Shown here: in pieces, positions 17,197 to 25,742 of the stretch
How positions within the stretch are numbered: position 1 is the stretch's first letter
Layout: every line of letters begins with the position of its first letter
DNA from: Bradyrhizobium oropedii
Lineage (GTDB): Bacteria; Pseudomonadota; Alphaproteobacteria; Rhizobiales; Xanthobacteraceae
DNA: 34,923 bases
Assembly: GCF_020889685.1 (NCBI RefSeq)
Contig: NZ_JACMYO010000077.1
Span: 1-34,923 of the forward strand
Direction: 5' to 3'
Made by a program: the position numbers and the translations under genes
Notes under the pieces: generated by a model
Told to the model about the DNA's origin: nothing
Databases searched by the model: none
The model's input: the letters and a program-made list of their open reading frames with translations, nothing else

Positions 17197-18105
17197 ATGA
17201 GAATAGTTTTACCTCTCATCTTCGCGCTGGCTGGGAGCGTCGCGGAAATCTCCAGTGGACCGAGATCGGGCACTGCCAATAGAGGTGGTCAGGGAACGCT
17301 GTTGGCCGAGGGCTCATCCGCCGAGGCCTATAGTGCTGCCGGCACCGATGGGAATACAGCAACCAGCGGAACGGCTGTCTCGTCGATCTCGTCATTCTCC
17401 GGTAAGCCGCGAACCCGCTTTCAGATCGGCGACGTCAGCTACGGCGTTCATGTTGCAGACCAGGGTTATAGTCTAACCAATCCCGACCCCCAGACCCTGC
17501 GTTTCGAGGTCCGCAAGGGCGACCATGCTTGGTACGACAGCTCGTCCGTGGATCGCTCCGAGATCAATTCCACGGTGACTTATCCCGCTGCTACGCCAAT
17601 CACGCTCAGCTATCAGCTCATGGTGGAGGCGAACGGCAACAACGGGGCGTTCGTGAACAGCGCGACCGGTTGGTTCATCGTCGGACAGTGGCACAACGAT
17701 GATGACGCCTCGGGCGTCGGCACCTCGCCTCCGGTCGCGCTGAACATGCAGGGCGATCGCCTGCAGGTGCTTGTACGCTACTGCCGGCCGGGCAAGAACC
17801 CGAGCAACGGCGCAGGCTTCGTCGTCACCAAGACGCTCTGGACCGACCCCAACCCGATCGTGACTGGTAAATTTCACGACGTGAAAGTGCAGGCCCAATT
17901 CTCGAACGACACGACCGGCTACCTGAAAGTTTGGATCGATGGGGCACCGGTCGTGAATTACAGCGGGCCGCTGGGCTATGGGGTCGGCACCAACTGGGAA
18001 TTCGGAATCTATCGGTCGTCGGCGCCCGAGACGACTGCCGTCGATTACCGAAATCTGATGATAACAACCGGGTCGTTGACATCTGTCTCGCCAGGGCGAC
18101 CATGA
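17197..18105 (+). CDS. Secreted heparin-lyase-like polysaccharide lyase (PF14099-like)
   Basis: A 302-residue exported protein. ATG 17197 is chosen because CAGGG lies 6 bases upstream; ATG 17191 is nearly on top of that element. Residues 1-17 are a signal peptide, then a Ser/Ala/Gly-rich linker to about 70. The rest matches the concanavalin-like jelly roll of the heparin lyase I/polysaccharide lyase family: LRFEVRKGDHAW with DRSEI at 119-123, a GWFIVGQWHNDDD strand, then GYLKVWIDGAPVVNYSG and FGIYRS near the end. Such enzymes cleave uronic-acid polymers by beta-elimination. In an EPS cluster a periplasmic lyase usually trims or clears the polymer, which would fit a uronic acid made by the AlgD-like enzyme nearby. 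Exact specificity is unknown. Confidence 0.74.
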   Translation: MRIVLPLIFALAGSVAEISSGPRSGTANRGGQGTLLAEGSSAEAYSAAGTDGNTATSGTAVSSISSFSGKPRTRFQIGDVSYGVHVADQGYSLTNPDPQTLRFEVRKGDHAWYDSSSVDRSEINSTVTYPAATPITLSYQLMVEANGNNGAFVNSATGWFIVGQWHNDDDASGVGTSPPVALNMQGDRLQVLVRYCRPGKNPSNGAGFVVTKTLWTDPNPIVTGKFHDVKVQAQFSNDTTGYLKVWIDGAPVVNYSGPLGYGVGTNWEFGIYRSSAPETTAVDYRNLMITTGSLTSVSPGRP

Positions 18106-18248
18106 CCGAGGGTGCGCTGCTCCACCGGCAGCTGCCTGAAGGGATCGCGTCGCGCACGGGCAATGAAGGTCCGCCATCCACCCCGATATCAAATATTGGA
18201 CCACTCCAGGAACGTATGGGAGGTGTCCTTAGCAGCGTGTCGCGATGA
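18102..18248 (+). pseudogene. Short ATGA-coupled ORF after the lyase gene
   Basis: ATG 18102 overlaps the lyase stop as ATGA, and the frame runs 48 codons to TGA 18246-18248, ending inside the convergent methyltransferase gene. The peptide (MTEGALLHRQLPEGIASR..., then LQERMGGVLSSVSR) is soluble and non-repetitive. It may be the N-terminal fragment of a gene truncated at the strand switch. ATGA overlaps also arise by chance, so support is weak. Confidence 0.22.
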
Positions 18249-19050
18249 GCTGGACGTCGAGGATGCGGCGTAGAATCGGCAAGTTCGAAACACGCCACCC
18301 GAGACTCCGCGGCAGCCAGCCGACAACGGTTTCGAGCGCGGTCACGACGCCCAGCGGCAGCGTCGTCTGGAAGTTGCGGATGCGAACGAAAGCCTCTACC
18401 CGCGCGAAACCCACGGAGCGGAACAGGTCCGCTAGCTCACGGTTCGCGTACTCGCGCAAGTGAAAGCCGCGCGCCACTTCATCGATGCCGCGCGAGATGT
18501 CGTGCGGACCGGTCAGGCGGCTCGGCGTGATGCAGAAGTATTTTCCACCGGGCTCCAGCGCGGCGAACACGTTCGCGAGTTGGTCGCGCGCGTCATCCGG
18601 GTGGAGGTGTTCCATAAGCTGGTTCGAGAAGATTAGCGTCGCCGTTACCGGAATGTCGATGCCGTCGGAGAGCACGACTTCAAGATTCGGTGCGCTCGCG
18701 CCACGCGTCACCGTCTCGGAGACATCGATCGCGTAGGCCTTCCGCACGTGCGGCGCCACGAGCATCGTGAGCGCGCAGTCGCCAGCTCCGATCTCCGCAT
18801 AGACCGTGTCAGGGTTCAGGAACGGACGGAGCGTGTCGAACAGCTCCAGCAACCCGGCCCGCTCCTCCGCCCCCTGGCTCTTACGCACGAGCTGCGGGTG
18901 GTACGGGACTTCGCGATACAGCTCTTCGTACACGGAGCTGTAAAGATACCTGCGCTCTGCGCGCGAAGAATTGCGCAACCGGTCCGCAAGCCCGATCTCC
19001 ACATTGTAGTGGTGCGCGCGCTTCGGATCCATCAGGTATTGAGAGCTCAT
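18229..19050 (-). CDS. Class I SAM-dependent methyltransferase
   Basis: A 273-residue cytosolic protein. Motif I is VYAEIGAGDCALT at 83-95; motif II ends in AYAIDVSETV; IFSNQLMEHLHPDD (about 140-153) is the post-motif with the usual 'E-H' of methyltransferase type 11 proteins; LEPGGKYFCITPS is motif III. ATG 19050 fits the fold; AGGT about 12 bases upstream is a weak ribosome site. It is the last gene of a - strand group, 108 bases after a GT4 gene that itself overlaps the dehydrogenase gene. It probably methylates a sugar of the repeat unit or its lipid-linked intermediate. Confidence 0.84.
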   Translation of the reverse strand: MSSQYLMDPKRAHHYNVEIGLADRLRNSSRAERRYLYSSVYEELYREVPYHPQLVRKSQGAEERAGLLELFDTLRPFLNPDTVYAEIGAGDCALTMLVAPHVRKAYAIDVSETVTRGASAPNLEVVLSDGIDIPVTATLIFSNQLMEHLHPDDARDQLANVFAALEPGGKYFCITPSRLTGPHDISRGIDEVARGFHLREYANRELADLFRSVGFARVEAFVRIRNFQTTLPLGVVTALETVVGWLPRSLGWRVSNLPILRRILDVQLIATRC

Positions 19051-19158
19051 GATGTACGATACCTAGCCTGTCTGCCCTAGTCTGGTGCCTTATGTCATCA
19101 GTTTTGCTTGCAGCGAGGTACTATCGAGCGCTTTCTGACATGCGAGGAGAATTGGGAT

Positions 19159-20424
19159 CTATCCGCATTTCTCTCTCAGTTTGAATACTTTTTCATAAGC
19201 ACCCAAAAGCTTCGTCGATGCGTGATGCCAGGCGAGCTCGCCATTAATTCTCTTCTGACCGAATGCGCCCATAGCTTGGCGCCTCGCCGGATCTTCCAGG
19301 AGCTCCAGTATTTTGTCGCCGAACTCGGCGGTGTCCGCATTCTGCACGTACAACGATGCATCTCCCGCCGAAAAGCGGCCCTCTGTGAGGTCGAACTGGA
19401 CGATGGGCTTGCCTAGCGTCATGTACTCCATGATCTTGTGCATCGTCGATTTGTCGTTCATCGAACTGGGGCGGTCCGGATTTACGCAGACATCCGCCGT
19501 CGACAGAACGGTGAATAGCGTGTCGTCATCGACACGGCCAGTGAATGTAACCATTTCATCCAGTTCAAGAGCCGTCGCGAGCATCTTGAGGTCCTCCAGC
19601 TCCCGTCCGCCTCCGACGATCACGAACTGGATATCATCGCGGTTCCGTGTCTTGCGGATGTGCTTGATTGAATCCAGCAACAGGTCGAGCCCCTCTTGTC
19701 GCGCGATGACACCCACATATCCAACAAGATACTTTCGTCCTTTCTTCCAGGAGGGGTCCGGTGGAAGTGAGCGAACTCGGGACACATTCGGAGCGGAGCG
19801 CACAACGAACACACGATCCGGGCTCATTCGGCCCCGTTCAATCGCAATTGCGCGATACGATTGATTGGTTGCAATCGATACGTCCGACAATGCGAATGTC
19901 ACGCGTTCGAGTAGCACCATGACACGCCAAAGAAGGCCACGACGGCCGAATTTCGCCTCGTAGAGCTCCGGATTGACGTCGTGCTGATCGAAGACAAAAG
20001 ACTTCCCGAACAAGAATTTATGAAATGCCCCGACCAGGAAAATCAGATCGGGCGGATTGCACGCATGGATGACGTCAAATCCCCGCGTTGCCTGTACTTT
20101 CACGCTCAGCACGAATTCCCAGAACAACGCCACGCTGTACTCTACTGCGTAGCCCAGCACGCCGCGACCCTCCGCGGGCATCCAGTGGCGATAGACTGCG
20201 ACGCCCTCAAGCATCTCGAATGAGGCCGTTGCGCCTGGTCCCTTGGGACAAATCACAGACACCTCGTAGCCATGCCGCGCCAATGTGGTCGCTTCCGACC
20301 ACACCCGACCGTCGAACGGGACAGGAAGATTCTCGACGATAATCAGAACCCGGCCACGAACCGAGCCAACGCCCGCTTGTTCGGATTTGGGCACAACGGT
20401 GTTGTCATGAGAGAGTGTTGACAT
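19159..20424 (-). CDS. GT4-family glycosyltransferase
   Basis: A 421-residue GT-B glycosyltransferase from ATG 20424 (a TTG lies one codon upstream). The acceptor domain opens with RVLIIVENLPVPFDGRVWSE, a sequence style common in WbuB/ExoA-neighbour GT4 enzymes of EPS loci. VGYVGVIARQEGLDLLLDSI starts the donor domain. The nucleotide-sugar site is STMHKIMEYMTLGKPIVQFD, in which the usual first Glu is replaced by the MHKIMEYM pattern seen in this subfamily. The start overlaps the end of the AlgD-like dehydrogenase gene by 20 bases, which suggests translational coupling and that this enzyme may use the uronic acid that the dehydrogenase supplies. That link is inference. Confidence 0.86.
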   Translation of the reverse strand: MSTLSHDNTVVPKSEQAGVGSVRGRVLIIVENLPVPFDGRVWSEATTLARHGYEVSVICPKGPGATASFEMLEGVAVYRHWMPAEGRGVLGYAVEYSVALFWEFVLSVKVQATRGFDVIHACNPPDLIFLVGAFHKFLFGKSFVFDQHDVNPELYEAKFGRRGLLWRVMVLLERVTFALSDVSIATNQSYRAIAIERGRMSPDRVFVVRSAPNVSRVRSLPPDPSWKKGRKYLVGYVGVIARQEGLDLLLDSIKHIRKTRNRDDIQFVIVGGGRELEDLKMLATALELDEMVTFTGRVDDDTLFTVLSTADVCVNPDRPSSMNDKSTMHKIMEYMTLGKPIVQFDLTEGRFSAGDASLYVQNADTAEFGDKILELLEDPARRQAMGAFGQKRINGELAWHHASTKLLGAYEKVFKLREKCG

Positions 20425-21667
20425 CAATGATCCGCTTTGCGTTCAGCGCCATTTGCTTCGCCCACCCTCGGGTATCGATGACAAGGTCGAACAGCTCCGA
20501 CTCGGCGGCGGACTTTGCGATCAGCAACTTGCGAAGGGCGGGCAGATTGGCGAACGCATAGCCAAGGTTCTGCCCCAGCAGTTTCGAAGGCTCAACGTGT
20601 GGATCGTAGATCGACAGGCCAATGTGCAAGCGAAGGAATTTGCGAGCCAGGTCGATATTGGGACTTTCGCGAAGGTCGTCGCTGTTCTCCTTGAAGGCAA
20701 GCCCCAGCATAAGTACGCGTCCGCCGGGCGGGACTGCTTTCAGGCAATTCTCGAACAGGAAGTTCTTGTGCTCGTCGTTCGATCTGAGCACTGAATCCAC
20801 GAGCCAGGTGTGCGCCCCGACGTCGCTGGCGATGTATTGGAGCGCACGAACGTCCTTTGGCAGGCAGGAGCCGCCGAATGCTCCACCCGGCCGCAAATAG
20901 TAGGGTGAAATGTTGAGCTTGGTGTCGGAAACGAAGATCTTGTGCACGGTTGCCGCGCTAACGCCGAGCTTGTCGCAAACGCGACCGACTTCGTTGGCAA
21001 AGGCGATCTTTACCGCGTGGAACGAGTTGTCGACGAACTTGGTCATCTCCGCCGTACGATAGGTAGTGTAGAAGACGGGCACAGCGATGCTCGCGTTCAA
21101 TTCGTCAAGGACCGGGCACCGTTCCCCGTCCTTTGTTCCGACCACGATCTTCGGCGGATTGAAGAAGTCTTCGATCGCTACCGACTCGCGCAGGAACTCG
21201 GGATTGTAGACGACCTCGACGAGGTCCATTCTGCCGTTCAATGCGCTCTCGAAAATCGGGAGAACCAGATCCTCGATGGTGCCGGGCCGCATCGTGGAAC
21301 GAAACACGACAGTTAGCGGTGTCGTGCGAGTGGGGCCGATTAGGTCTGCGATCTGATGGGAGACTTCGGCGACGAAGCTCATGTTGTGAGATCCGTCCGG
21401 CGCGCTGGGCGTTCCCACGCACACTATTGCCAGCGCGCAGCCGTCGAGATGCGCGCTAGCGTCCTTCGTTGCGGTCAGCAAGCGCTTTCGGACAGCAGAT
21501 TCCACAAGTTGATCGAGGCCGGGTTCCGTAATTGGAGATTTCCCCGCATTGACGATCGCAACTTTTTCATCGCTGATGTCGACGCCGATGACTTCGTGCC
21601 CTTGCCTTGCGAGGCAAGCCGCTGCCGTCATGCCTACGTAACCGAGTCCGAATACCGCTATTTTCAT
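20405..21667 (-). CDS. Nucleotide-sugar 6-dehydrogenase, closest in style to GDP-mannose dehydrogenase AlgD
   Basis: A 420-residue UDP-glucose/GDP-mannose dehydrogenase family enzyme, which oxidises C6 of a nucleotide sugar to a uronic acid with two NAD+. The NAD site is GLGYVG at 7-12, the GKSPITEPGL segment is at 42-51, VYNPEFLRE is near 153-161, and the catalytic Cys is C268 in GGSCLPKD. The block NISPYYLRPGGAFGGSCLPKD resembles AlgD (RPGFAFGGSCLPKDVRAL) more than standard Ugd, so GDP-mannuronic acid is a reasonable first guess; UDP-glucose or UDP-GlcNAc remain possible. ATG 21667 begins the NAD fold directly. It is first in a three-gene - strand operon. Its product would feed one glycosyltransferase and perhaps the amidotransferase at 31940. 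Confidence 0.88.
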   Translation of the reverse strand: MKIAVFGLGYVGMTAAACLARQGHEVIGVDISDEKVAIVNAGKSPITEPGLDQLVESAVRKRLLTATKDASAHLDGCALAIVCVGTPSAPDGSHNMSFVAEVSHQIADLIGPTRTTPLTVVFRSTMRPGTIEDLVLPIFESALNGRMDLVEVVYNPEFLRESVAIEDFFNPPKIVVGTKDGERCPVLDELNASIAVPVFYTTYRTAEMTKFVDNSFHAVKIAFANEVGRVCDKLGVSAATVHKIFVSDTKLNISPYYLRPGGAFGGSCLPKDVRALQYIASDVGAHTWLVDSVLRSNDEHKNFLFENCLKAVPPGGRVLMLGLAFKENSDDLRESPNIDLARKFLRLHIGLSIYDPHVEPSKLLGQNLGYAFANLPALRKLLIAKSAAESELFDLVIDTRGWAKQMALNAKRIIDVNTLS

Positions 21668-22148
21668 CTTGATCCATCACACGCATCAGGTTGCGCCGGC
21701 AACACTGGCGGCTGTTGGGGTTGTCTGCGAGGTCGACGGCTTCTTTCAGAGATAGTTCTTCGGATAGGCACTCCGAGAGAGCGTTACGCGTCCGCAACGC
21801 CTTCCAAAGTGCAGCCCGATAGTATTCGTTCGGGCTTGCGGAGCCTGAACTTTTTCGGGCTACCTATTCCGGTTTCGGCAGGAGAAATCGGACGTTAACG
21901 GCGCTAGCCGATCCGCATTCCGGTCGTAGGCGGAGGTTGATCGAACTTCCAGGCCGCTGAGCTATTCGATGATGGATCGGCCCGAAACTCTTGGTCAGTT
22001 CGAGCCGCAGCGGCGCGTGGTAGCCGCGGCCTAGAGGATCACAAGTTGGAGGGGCGAACGGAGGGGGCCACCCATGCTCGAGCTTCATGACAGACGCAAT
22101 ATGCCTGGGCCAAAGCGGCTTGATCGCCTCGCTTTGGTTCGTCTCCAG
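21668..22148. other. Intergenic region upstream of the dehydrogenase operon
   Basis: About 480 bases between the deacetylase-like gene and the dehydrogenase, both on the - strand. It should hold the dehydrogenase promoter. A - strand frame 22088-21864 (74 codons, Pro-rich start) is open but lacks a ribosome site and a recognisable family, so I do not call it. I see no terminator with a T tract. Confidence 0.4.
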
Positions 22149-23891
22149 CTATGCGCGAGAACGAAGTAGATGACCGTAATTGTCACGAAGTTCAGATAGA
22201 TATCGCCGAACGGCCACCCCGACCCGGTATCGGATCGGTTCTGAGGCGGGCGAACCATGCAGCTGTTCGCGATGAACGCACCGGACATCCGCCGAGCCGC
22301 CTGGCGGGACGTCGACCATCGCTCGAACATATCCGTCGATGTACTCGTACGCGATGAGGCGTTGGTTGACCTCAACACCCTTTAGGGCAGCGACCTGTGG
22401 TTCGTGCTTCATGACGCAAATCCGTCGCGTCGTGGCTCCGCCGTTCTCGAAGAGAAGCCGCTCGGCAAGCATTTTTACCAGGATTGTTTCGCCATCGGAT
22501 CGAATGCTGTAGCTGCGGCGAACGGCATCCTCGAGAGGTCGCCAGCAGAGTTTCCACTGCAAGGATGCGAGAAGCCGAAGAAACATCGCGAGTTCGCGAC
22601 CCTGGCCGCGGAGAAGATCGTGATGTCCGGCAATGAAGCACGGCTTGCCCAAGAGGCCGTCAAACGCAAAGTTCTCGATGCCGTGGTCAATGTATCGCCG
22701 GGTAAAGATCGGGAAGCTCGCATACCGGACTATGGCGACACTCCAGAGATCAGCGAGTGTGGTTTCGTTCAAGGCATCATTGGTAGGTGCGACCTCGGTG
22801 TTCACGGCCGCGGTGAAGCCATTTCGCTTGAGCGCCGAGGCTGCCTCGGGCGAGAATGCCCCTTGCGGGAAAACCATCACGTTTTCGTGGTCAAGCGCGG
22901 TGTGGTGACGAAGGGCCTGCATCCGCATTCTGGCGGTTTTCAGTTTTCTGTCGAGCAACTCGGGCGAGCGGCCTGCAAACTCACCTCGTGTATGATCGCA
23001 GCCGTGCACGCAGATGGACAGTTTCCCGCTGCTTTCGCGAAAGGCGGCAACAGTGCCGCGGTTTGTTCGTCTCCAGTTCCATGGAATGAAGGCAATGGTC
23101 GTTGCGAATGTCAGCTTGTCCGCCAGCTGCAGCAGGTCGTCAAAATCGAGGAGACCGTACCGCGGCCACAAAGGTGGATCGTCAATGATCAGGCAAGCGC
23201 TTGTCTCAACGCTCGTCAAGCAAACGTCGCGGAATGCCCACTTCAGATACATCACGATTGGCACCGCGCCGGCGAAACACTTCTTCACATCGAAATAGGC
23301 TGCGGTCCGTTCGCGAACGTCCACCATCGTCAATGAAGAGTCAGAAAAGAAGCGGACACCGGAATAGGTGAACTCGGCGAACAGATGTCCTTCGCTCACT
23401 CCGACGATGCTGTGAAGGGTGCTATTGCGGACGACGAGCGTGGTATCGTGGCCCCGTTCCAGTTGGATTTGCAGTCCCGACATTGGGCCGCACATTTCTG
23501 GAAAAGAATCGGTGACTGATACGATCGTTGGTCGCTGACCGGAGTCGCGGATTTCCGCCTCGGGATCTCCGGTGATCTGACGCAGGAGGGACTTGCAGGG
23601 GTCCGTTACTTGAAATCCATAGACGAAAACGGAAGTGGCTCCCGCCAACCACGTCGGCAGCGATTCAGACTTGCTGCGTTGTAGGACGTCGGCGAGACAG
23701 GTCGCGGAGGTCAAGATGGAGAATTGCTGATGACCTGCTGTTCGCGCGGCAGCATTGTCCTCGTGCGCTTCGTCAGCTGTCAGGACCGTCCAGGGAATTT
23801 CGAAGAGATCAAGAATTCCGGTCAGGTTGCAATCATTGGTCGATGGATCGCTGCCGCGAAGCAGAACTGCGATCGAAGTGCCTTTGGCCAT
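22149..23891 (-). CDS. Divergent CE4 (NodB-fold) polysaccharide deacetylase-like protein with an extra N-terminal domain
   Basis: A 580-residue protein I cannot match to a named family. The middle third has the landmarks of a CE4 deacetylase in the right order: an Asp pair in ACLIIDDPP (D237-D238) where TFDDG is usual, H296-x3-H300 (VHGCDH) as the metal motif, FPQG at 341-344 where YPYG is usual, and GHHD at 422-425 near the position of the C-terminal catalytic His. Residues 1-215 form a separate alpha/beta domain (SIAVLLRG, TSVFVYGF), and residues 430-580 another helical/beta part. No signal peptide is seen, so a cytosolic location is possible, unusual for a polymer deacetylase. Start ATG 23891 lacks a strong ribosome site. 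It lies alone upstream of the dehydrogenase operon and divergent from the aminosugar operon. A glycosidase-like or inactive CE4 relative is an alternative. Confidence 0.62.
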   Translation of the reverse strand: MAKGTSIAVLLRGSDPSTNDCNLTGILDLFEIPWTVLTADEAHEDNAAARTAGHQQFSILTSATCLADVLQRSKSESLPTWLAGATSVFVYGFQVTDPCKSLLRQITGDPEAEIRDSGQRPTIVSVTDSFPEMCGPMSGLQIQLERGHDTTLVVRNSTLHSIVGVSEGHLFAEFTYSGVRFFSDSSLTMVDVRERTAAYFDVKKCFAGAVPIVMYLKWAFRDVCLTSVETSACLIIDDPPLWPRYGLLDFDDLLQLADKLTFATTIAFIPWNWRRTNRGTVAAFRESSGKLSICVHGCDHTRGEFAGRSPELLDRKLKTARMRMQALRHHTALDHENVMVFPQGAFSPEAASALKRNGFTAAVNTEVAPTNDALNETTLADLWSVAIVRYASFPIFTRRYIDHGIENFAFDGLLGKPCFIAGHHDLLRGQGRELAMFLRLLASLQWKLCWRPLEDAVRRSYSIRSDGETILVKMLAERLLFENGGATTRRICVMKHEPQVAALKGVEVNQRLIAYEYIDGYVRAMVDVPPGGSADVRCVHREQLHGSPASEPIRYRVGVAVRRYLSELRDNYGHLLRSRA

Positions 23892-24581
23892 GGCGTCGGC
23901 GTTTCATCCGTGGGTTGTGCCTCAACTGTTGGTCAGGCCGCCAAGCCTCCTGCAGATTGTTCGCGACCTCGCGAGGAAGCCTATACGAAAGATGGCGAAG
24001 TTTCCACCATGGGCCGGATACGCAATGATAGTCCCGGCCTAGCCAATCTGCGGTATGCGATACGGCGGGCTTATCGAGATCAGATTGGGCCTCTCGCAGT
24101 CAGCGATTTGTAAATCCGGCGGTCGGGCGTGAGCGCAAGTTGGTAGCACTAACGTTCTGCGAAAGCGCTGCCTCGGGCGCGATGCGACGCGTCGGGGTGC
24201 CGCAAACGAATTGCCGATGTGAGCCATCCGTGGAGGCGTGACGAGAGGAAGACCGCGTGCTGTTGATCTATGGTCCGAGCGTGACCAGGACTGCAAGTCA
24301 AAAAAGATGATTGATTACAATGTGGTGCCCGGCTCCTTGGCGTGCTGGGTCAGGCCATTGCACTGCGTGCGAAGCTCCTGGATGCCGCGCGCAAAGGCGG
24401 GGGTACCCCCGATGGGCGTGAGTCATAACCCGTGTTCTACAGCGGCGCGGGCGCCCAACCGGCTATCCTGTTTGAACGCACGCTAAGGCCTTCAATTAGG
24501 GAGCCAACATGGCGAGATAACCGTGCTCGTGAGGATACTGATTTTCACCATTGCTTTTCCTCTGGCGTGATCGTGGCAAAC
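23892..24581. other. Divergent intergenic region between the CE4-like gene and the aminosugar operon
   Basis: About 690 bases. It must contain control elements for the + strand operon. The clearest feature is the 14-base palindrome at 24398-24411. An open + frame at 23890-24042 (50 codons) starts on the same CATG as the opposing gene; without a ribosome site I leave it uncalled. The Gfo/Idh frame is open back to 24432 but the family homology begins only after 24582. Confidence 0.45.
24398..24411. promoter_or_regulatory. 14-base perfect palindrome CGGGGGTACCCCCG, possible operator
   Basis: Fully self-complementary without a spacer, about 170 bases before the start of the long + strand operon and in the gap facing the CE4-like gene. 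Perfect 14-base symmetry is uncommon outside binding sites. A related half-site, GTACCCCCG, occurs at 84-92. The regulator is unknown. Confidence 0.4.
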
Positions 24582-25742
24582 ATGTCGAAACAATTCTATT
24601 CCAAATTTGTTCCTGGCTTAGTCGATACTCAGAGCAAGACCGCCGGTGCGGACATTGAGACCGCAAAAGCCGGCCCATCGCTCGCCGTCATCGGGTGCGG
24701 CTACTGGGGCACTAAACACATCCGTGTTGGCCACGATATCGGCGCACGGGTGTCGATGGCCGCCGACATGCGGTCGGACACACTGGAATACGTCAAATCA
24801 CAGTATCCGTCTGTCGCCGTTTCGCGTGACTTCGATGCGATCCTGAATAACCCTTCCATCGACGGGGTGATCATCGCAACCCCTGCCGTGACGCACTTTG
24901 AGCTGGCGCGGGCAGCCCTTGAGGCTGGAAAGCACGCGCTCGTCGAGAAGCCGCTGGCTATGACGAGCGCGCATTGCCGCGAACTGATTGCGATCGCCGA
25001 AGAACGGAATCGCGTGCTGATGGTCGGGCATACGTTCGAGTACCATCCGGCGGTGAGTGTCATGCGCCAGATGATCCGGAGCGGCTCTCTCGGCGAGCTC
25101 TACTACATCGATTCACGGCGCCTGAATCTCGGTCTCTATCGGCCCGATGCCAATGTGCTGTGGGACCTGGCGCCGCATGATCTTTCGATCATCTTTTTCC
25201 TGCTCGAGGAGACCGCGCACAACATCGGCGCTTGGGGTTGTGCGCACGTTCTGCCGGATGTCGAGGATGTTGTTTACGCCAAGTTGGGCTTCAAGAGTGG
25301 GCCGACCGCCCATGTACATGTTTCATGGTTGGATCCCGTCAAGGTGCGGCAGATCACGGTCGTCGGCAGCGATGCCATGCTGGTGTTCGACGACGTGGAG
25401 CCGTCCGAAAAGGTTCGCGTTTACCAGAAGCGCTTCAGGCCGCGGATCAACGGCGATTCATACGCCGACTTCCAGTCGGCCTATCATCATGGCGATGTTC
25501 ATATCCCCGCGATATCCAGCAGCGAACCGCTGAAGCTCGAGTTGCTCGACTTCGTCAACGCGATCAAGACGGGGACACAGCCCGTTGCGAACGGAGCGCA
25601 TGGCCTGCGCGTCGTCGAAGCGCTCGAAGCTGCATCGGAGTGTCTACGGCACAACCAGGAGCACCGTAGTAACGGAACGCATCAACCTGCGTTTCTGCGG
25701 CGGAACGCGTCGGCGGGGGCTGCCGAAATTGTCGTTAGATGA
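24582..25742 (+). CDS. Gfo/Idh/MocA-family sugar-nucleotide dehydrogenase (GnnA/WlbA-like by context)
   Basis: A 386-residue NAD(P)-dependent oxidoreductase. ATG 24582 is the likely start; an upstream extension is open but not protein-like. The Rossmann motif GCGYWG is at 38-43, the EKP triad with the catalytic Lys is at 122-124, and WDLAPHD at 194-200 supplies the second catalytic His. Followed by an aminotransferase and an acyltransferase, the enzyme probably oxidises C3 of UDP-GlcNAc (as GnnA) or UDP-GlcNAc-uronate (as WlbA/WbpB) to the 3-keto form. The sequence alone cannot separate these two. The 3' end overlaps the preferred start of the sugar transferase gene by 14 bases. Confidence 0.83.
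   Translation: MSKQFYSKFVPGLVDTQSKTAGADIETAKAGPSLAVIGCGYWGTKHIRVGHDIGARVSMAADMRSDTLEYVKSQYPSVAVSRDFDAILNNPSIDGVIIATPAVTHFELARAALEAGKHALVEKPLAMTSAHCRELIAIAEERNRVLMVGHTFEYHPAVSVMRQMIRSGSLGELYYIDSRRLNLGLYRPDANVLWDLAPHDLSIIFFLLEETAHNIGAWGCAHVLPDVEDVVYAKLGFKSGPTAHVHVSWLDPVKVRQITVVGSDAMLVFDDVEPSEKVRVYQKRFRPRINGDSYADFQSAYHHGDVHIPAISSSEPLKLELLDFVNAIKTGTQPVANGAHGLRVVEALEAASECLRHNQEHRSNGTHQPAFLRRNASAGAAEIVVR

Noticed and set aside
21864..22088. 74-codon reverse frame between the CE4-like gene and the dehydrogenase
   Set aside because: Pro-rich, no Shine-Dalgarno and no recognisable domain; not enough to call a gene.
22404..23336. 310-codon + strand frame inside the CE4-like gene
   Set aside because: The - strand frame has ordered CE4-like motifs; the + frame has none and no ribosome site.
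23890..24042. 50-codon + frame starting on the same CATG as the CE4-like gene
   Set aside because: The peptide looks somewhat protein-like (Trp/Pro-rich), but there is no ribosome site, no family, and the shared start is explained by the palindromic CATG.
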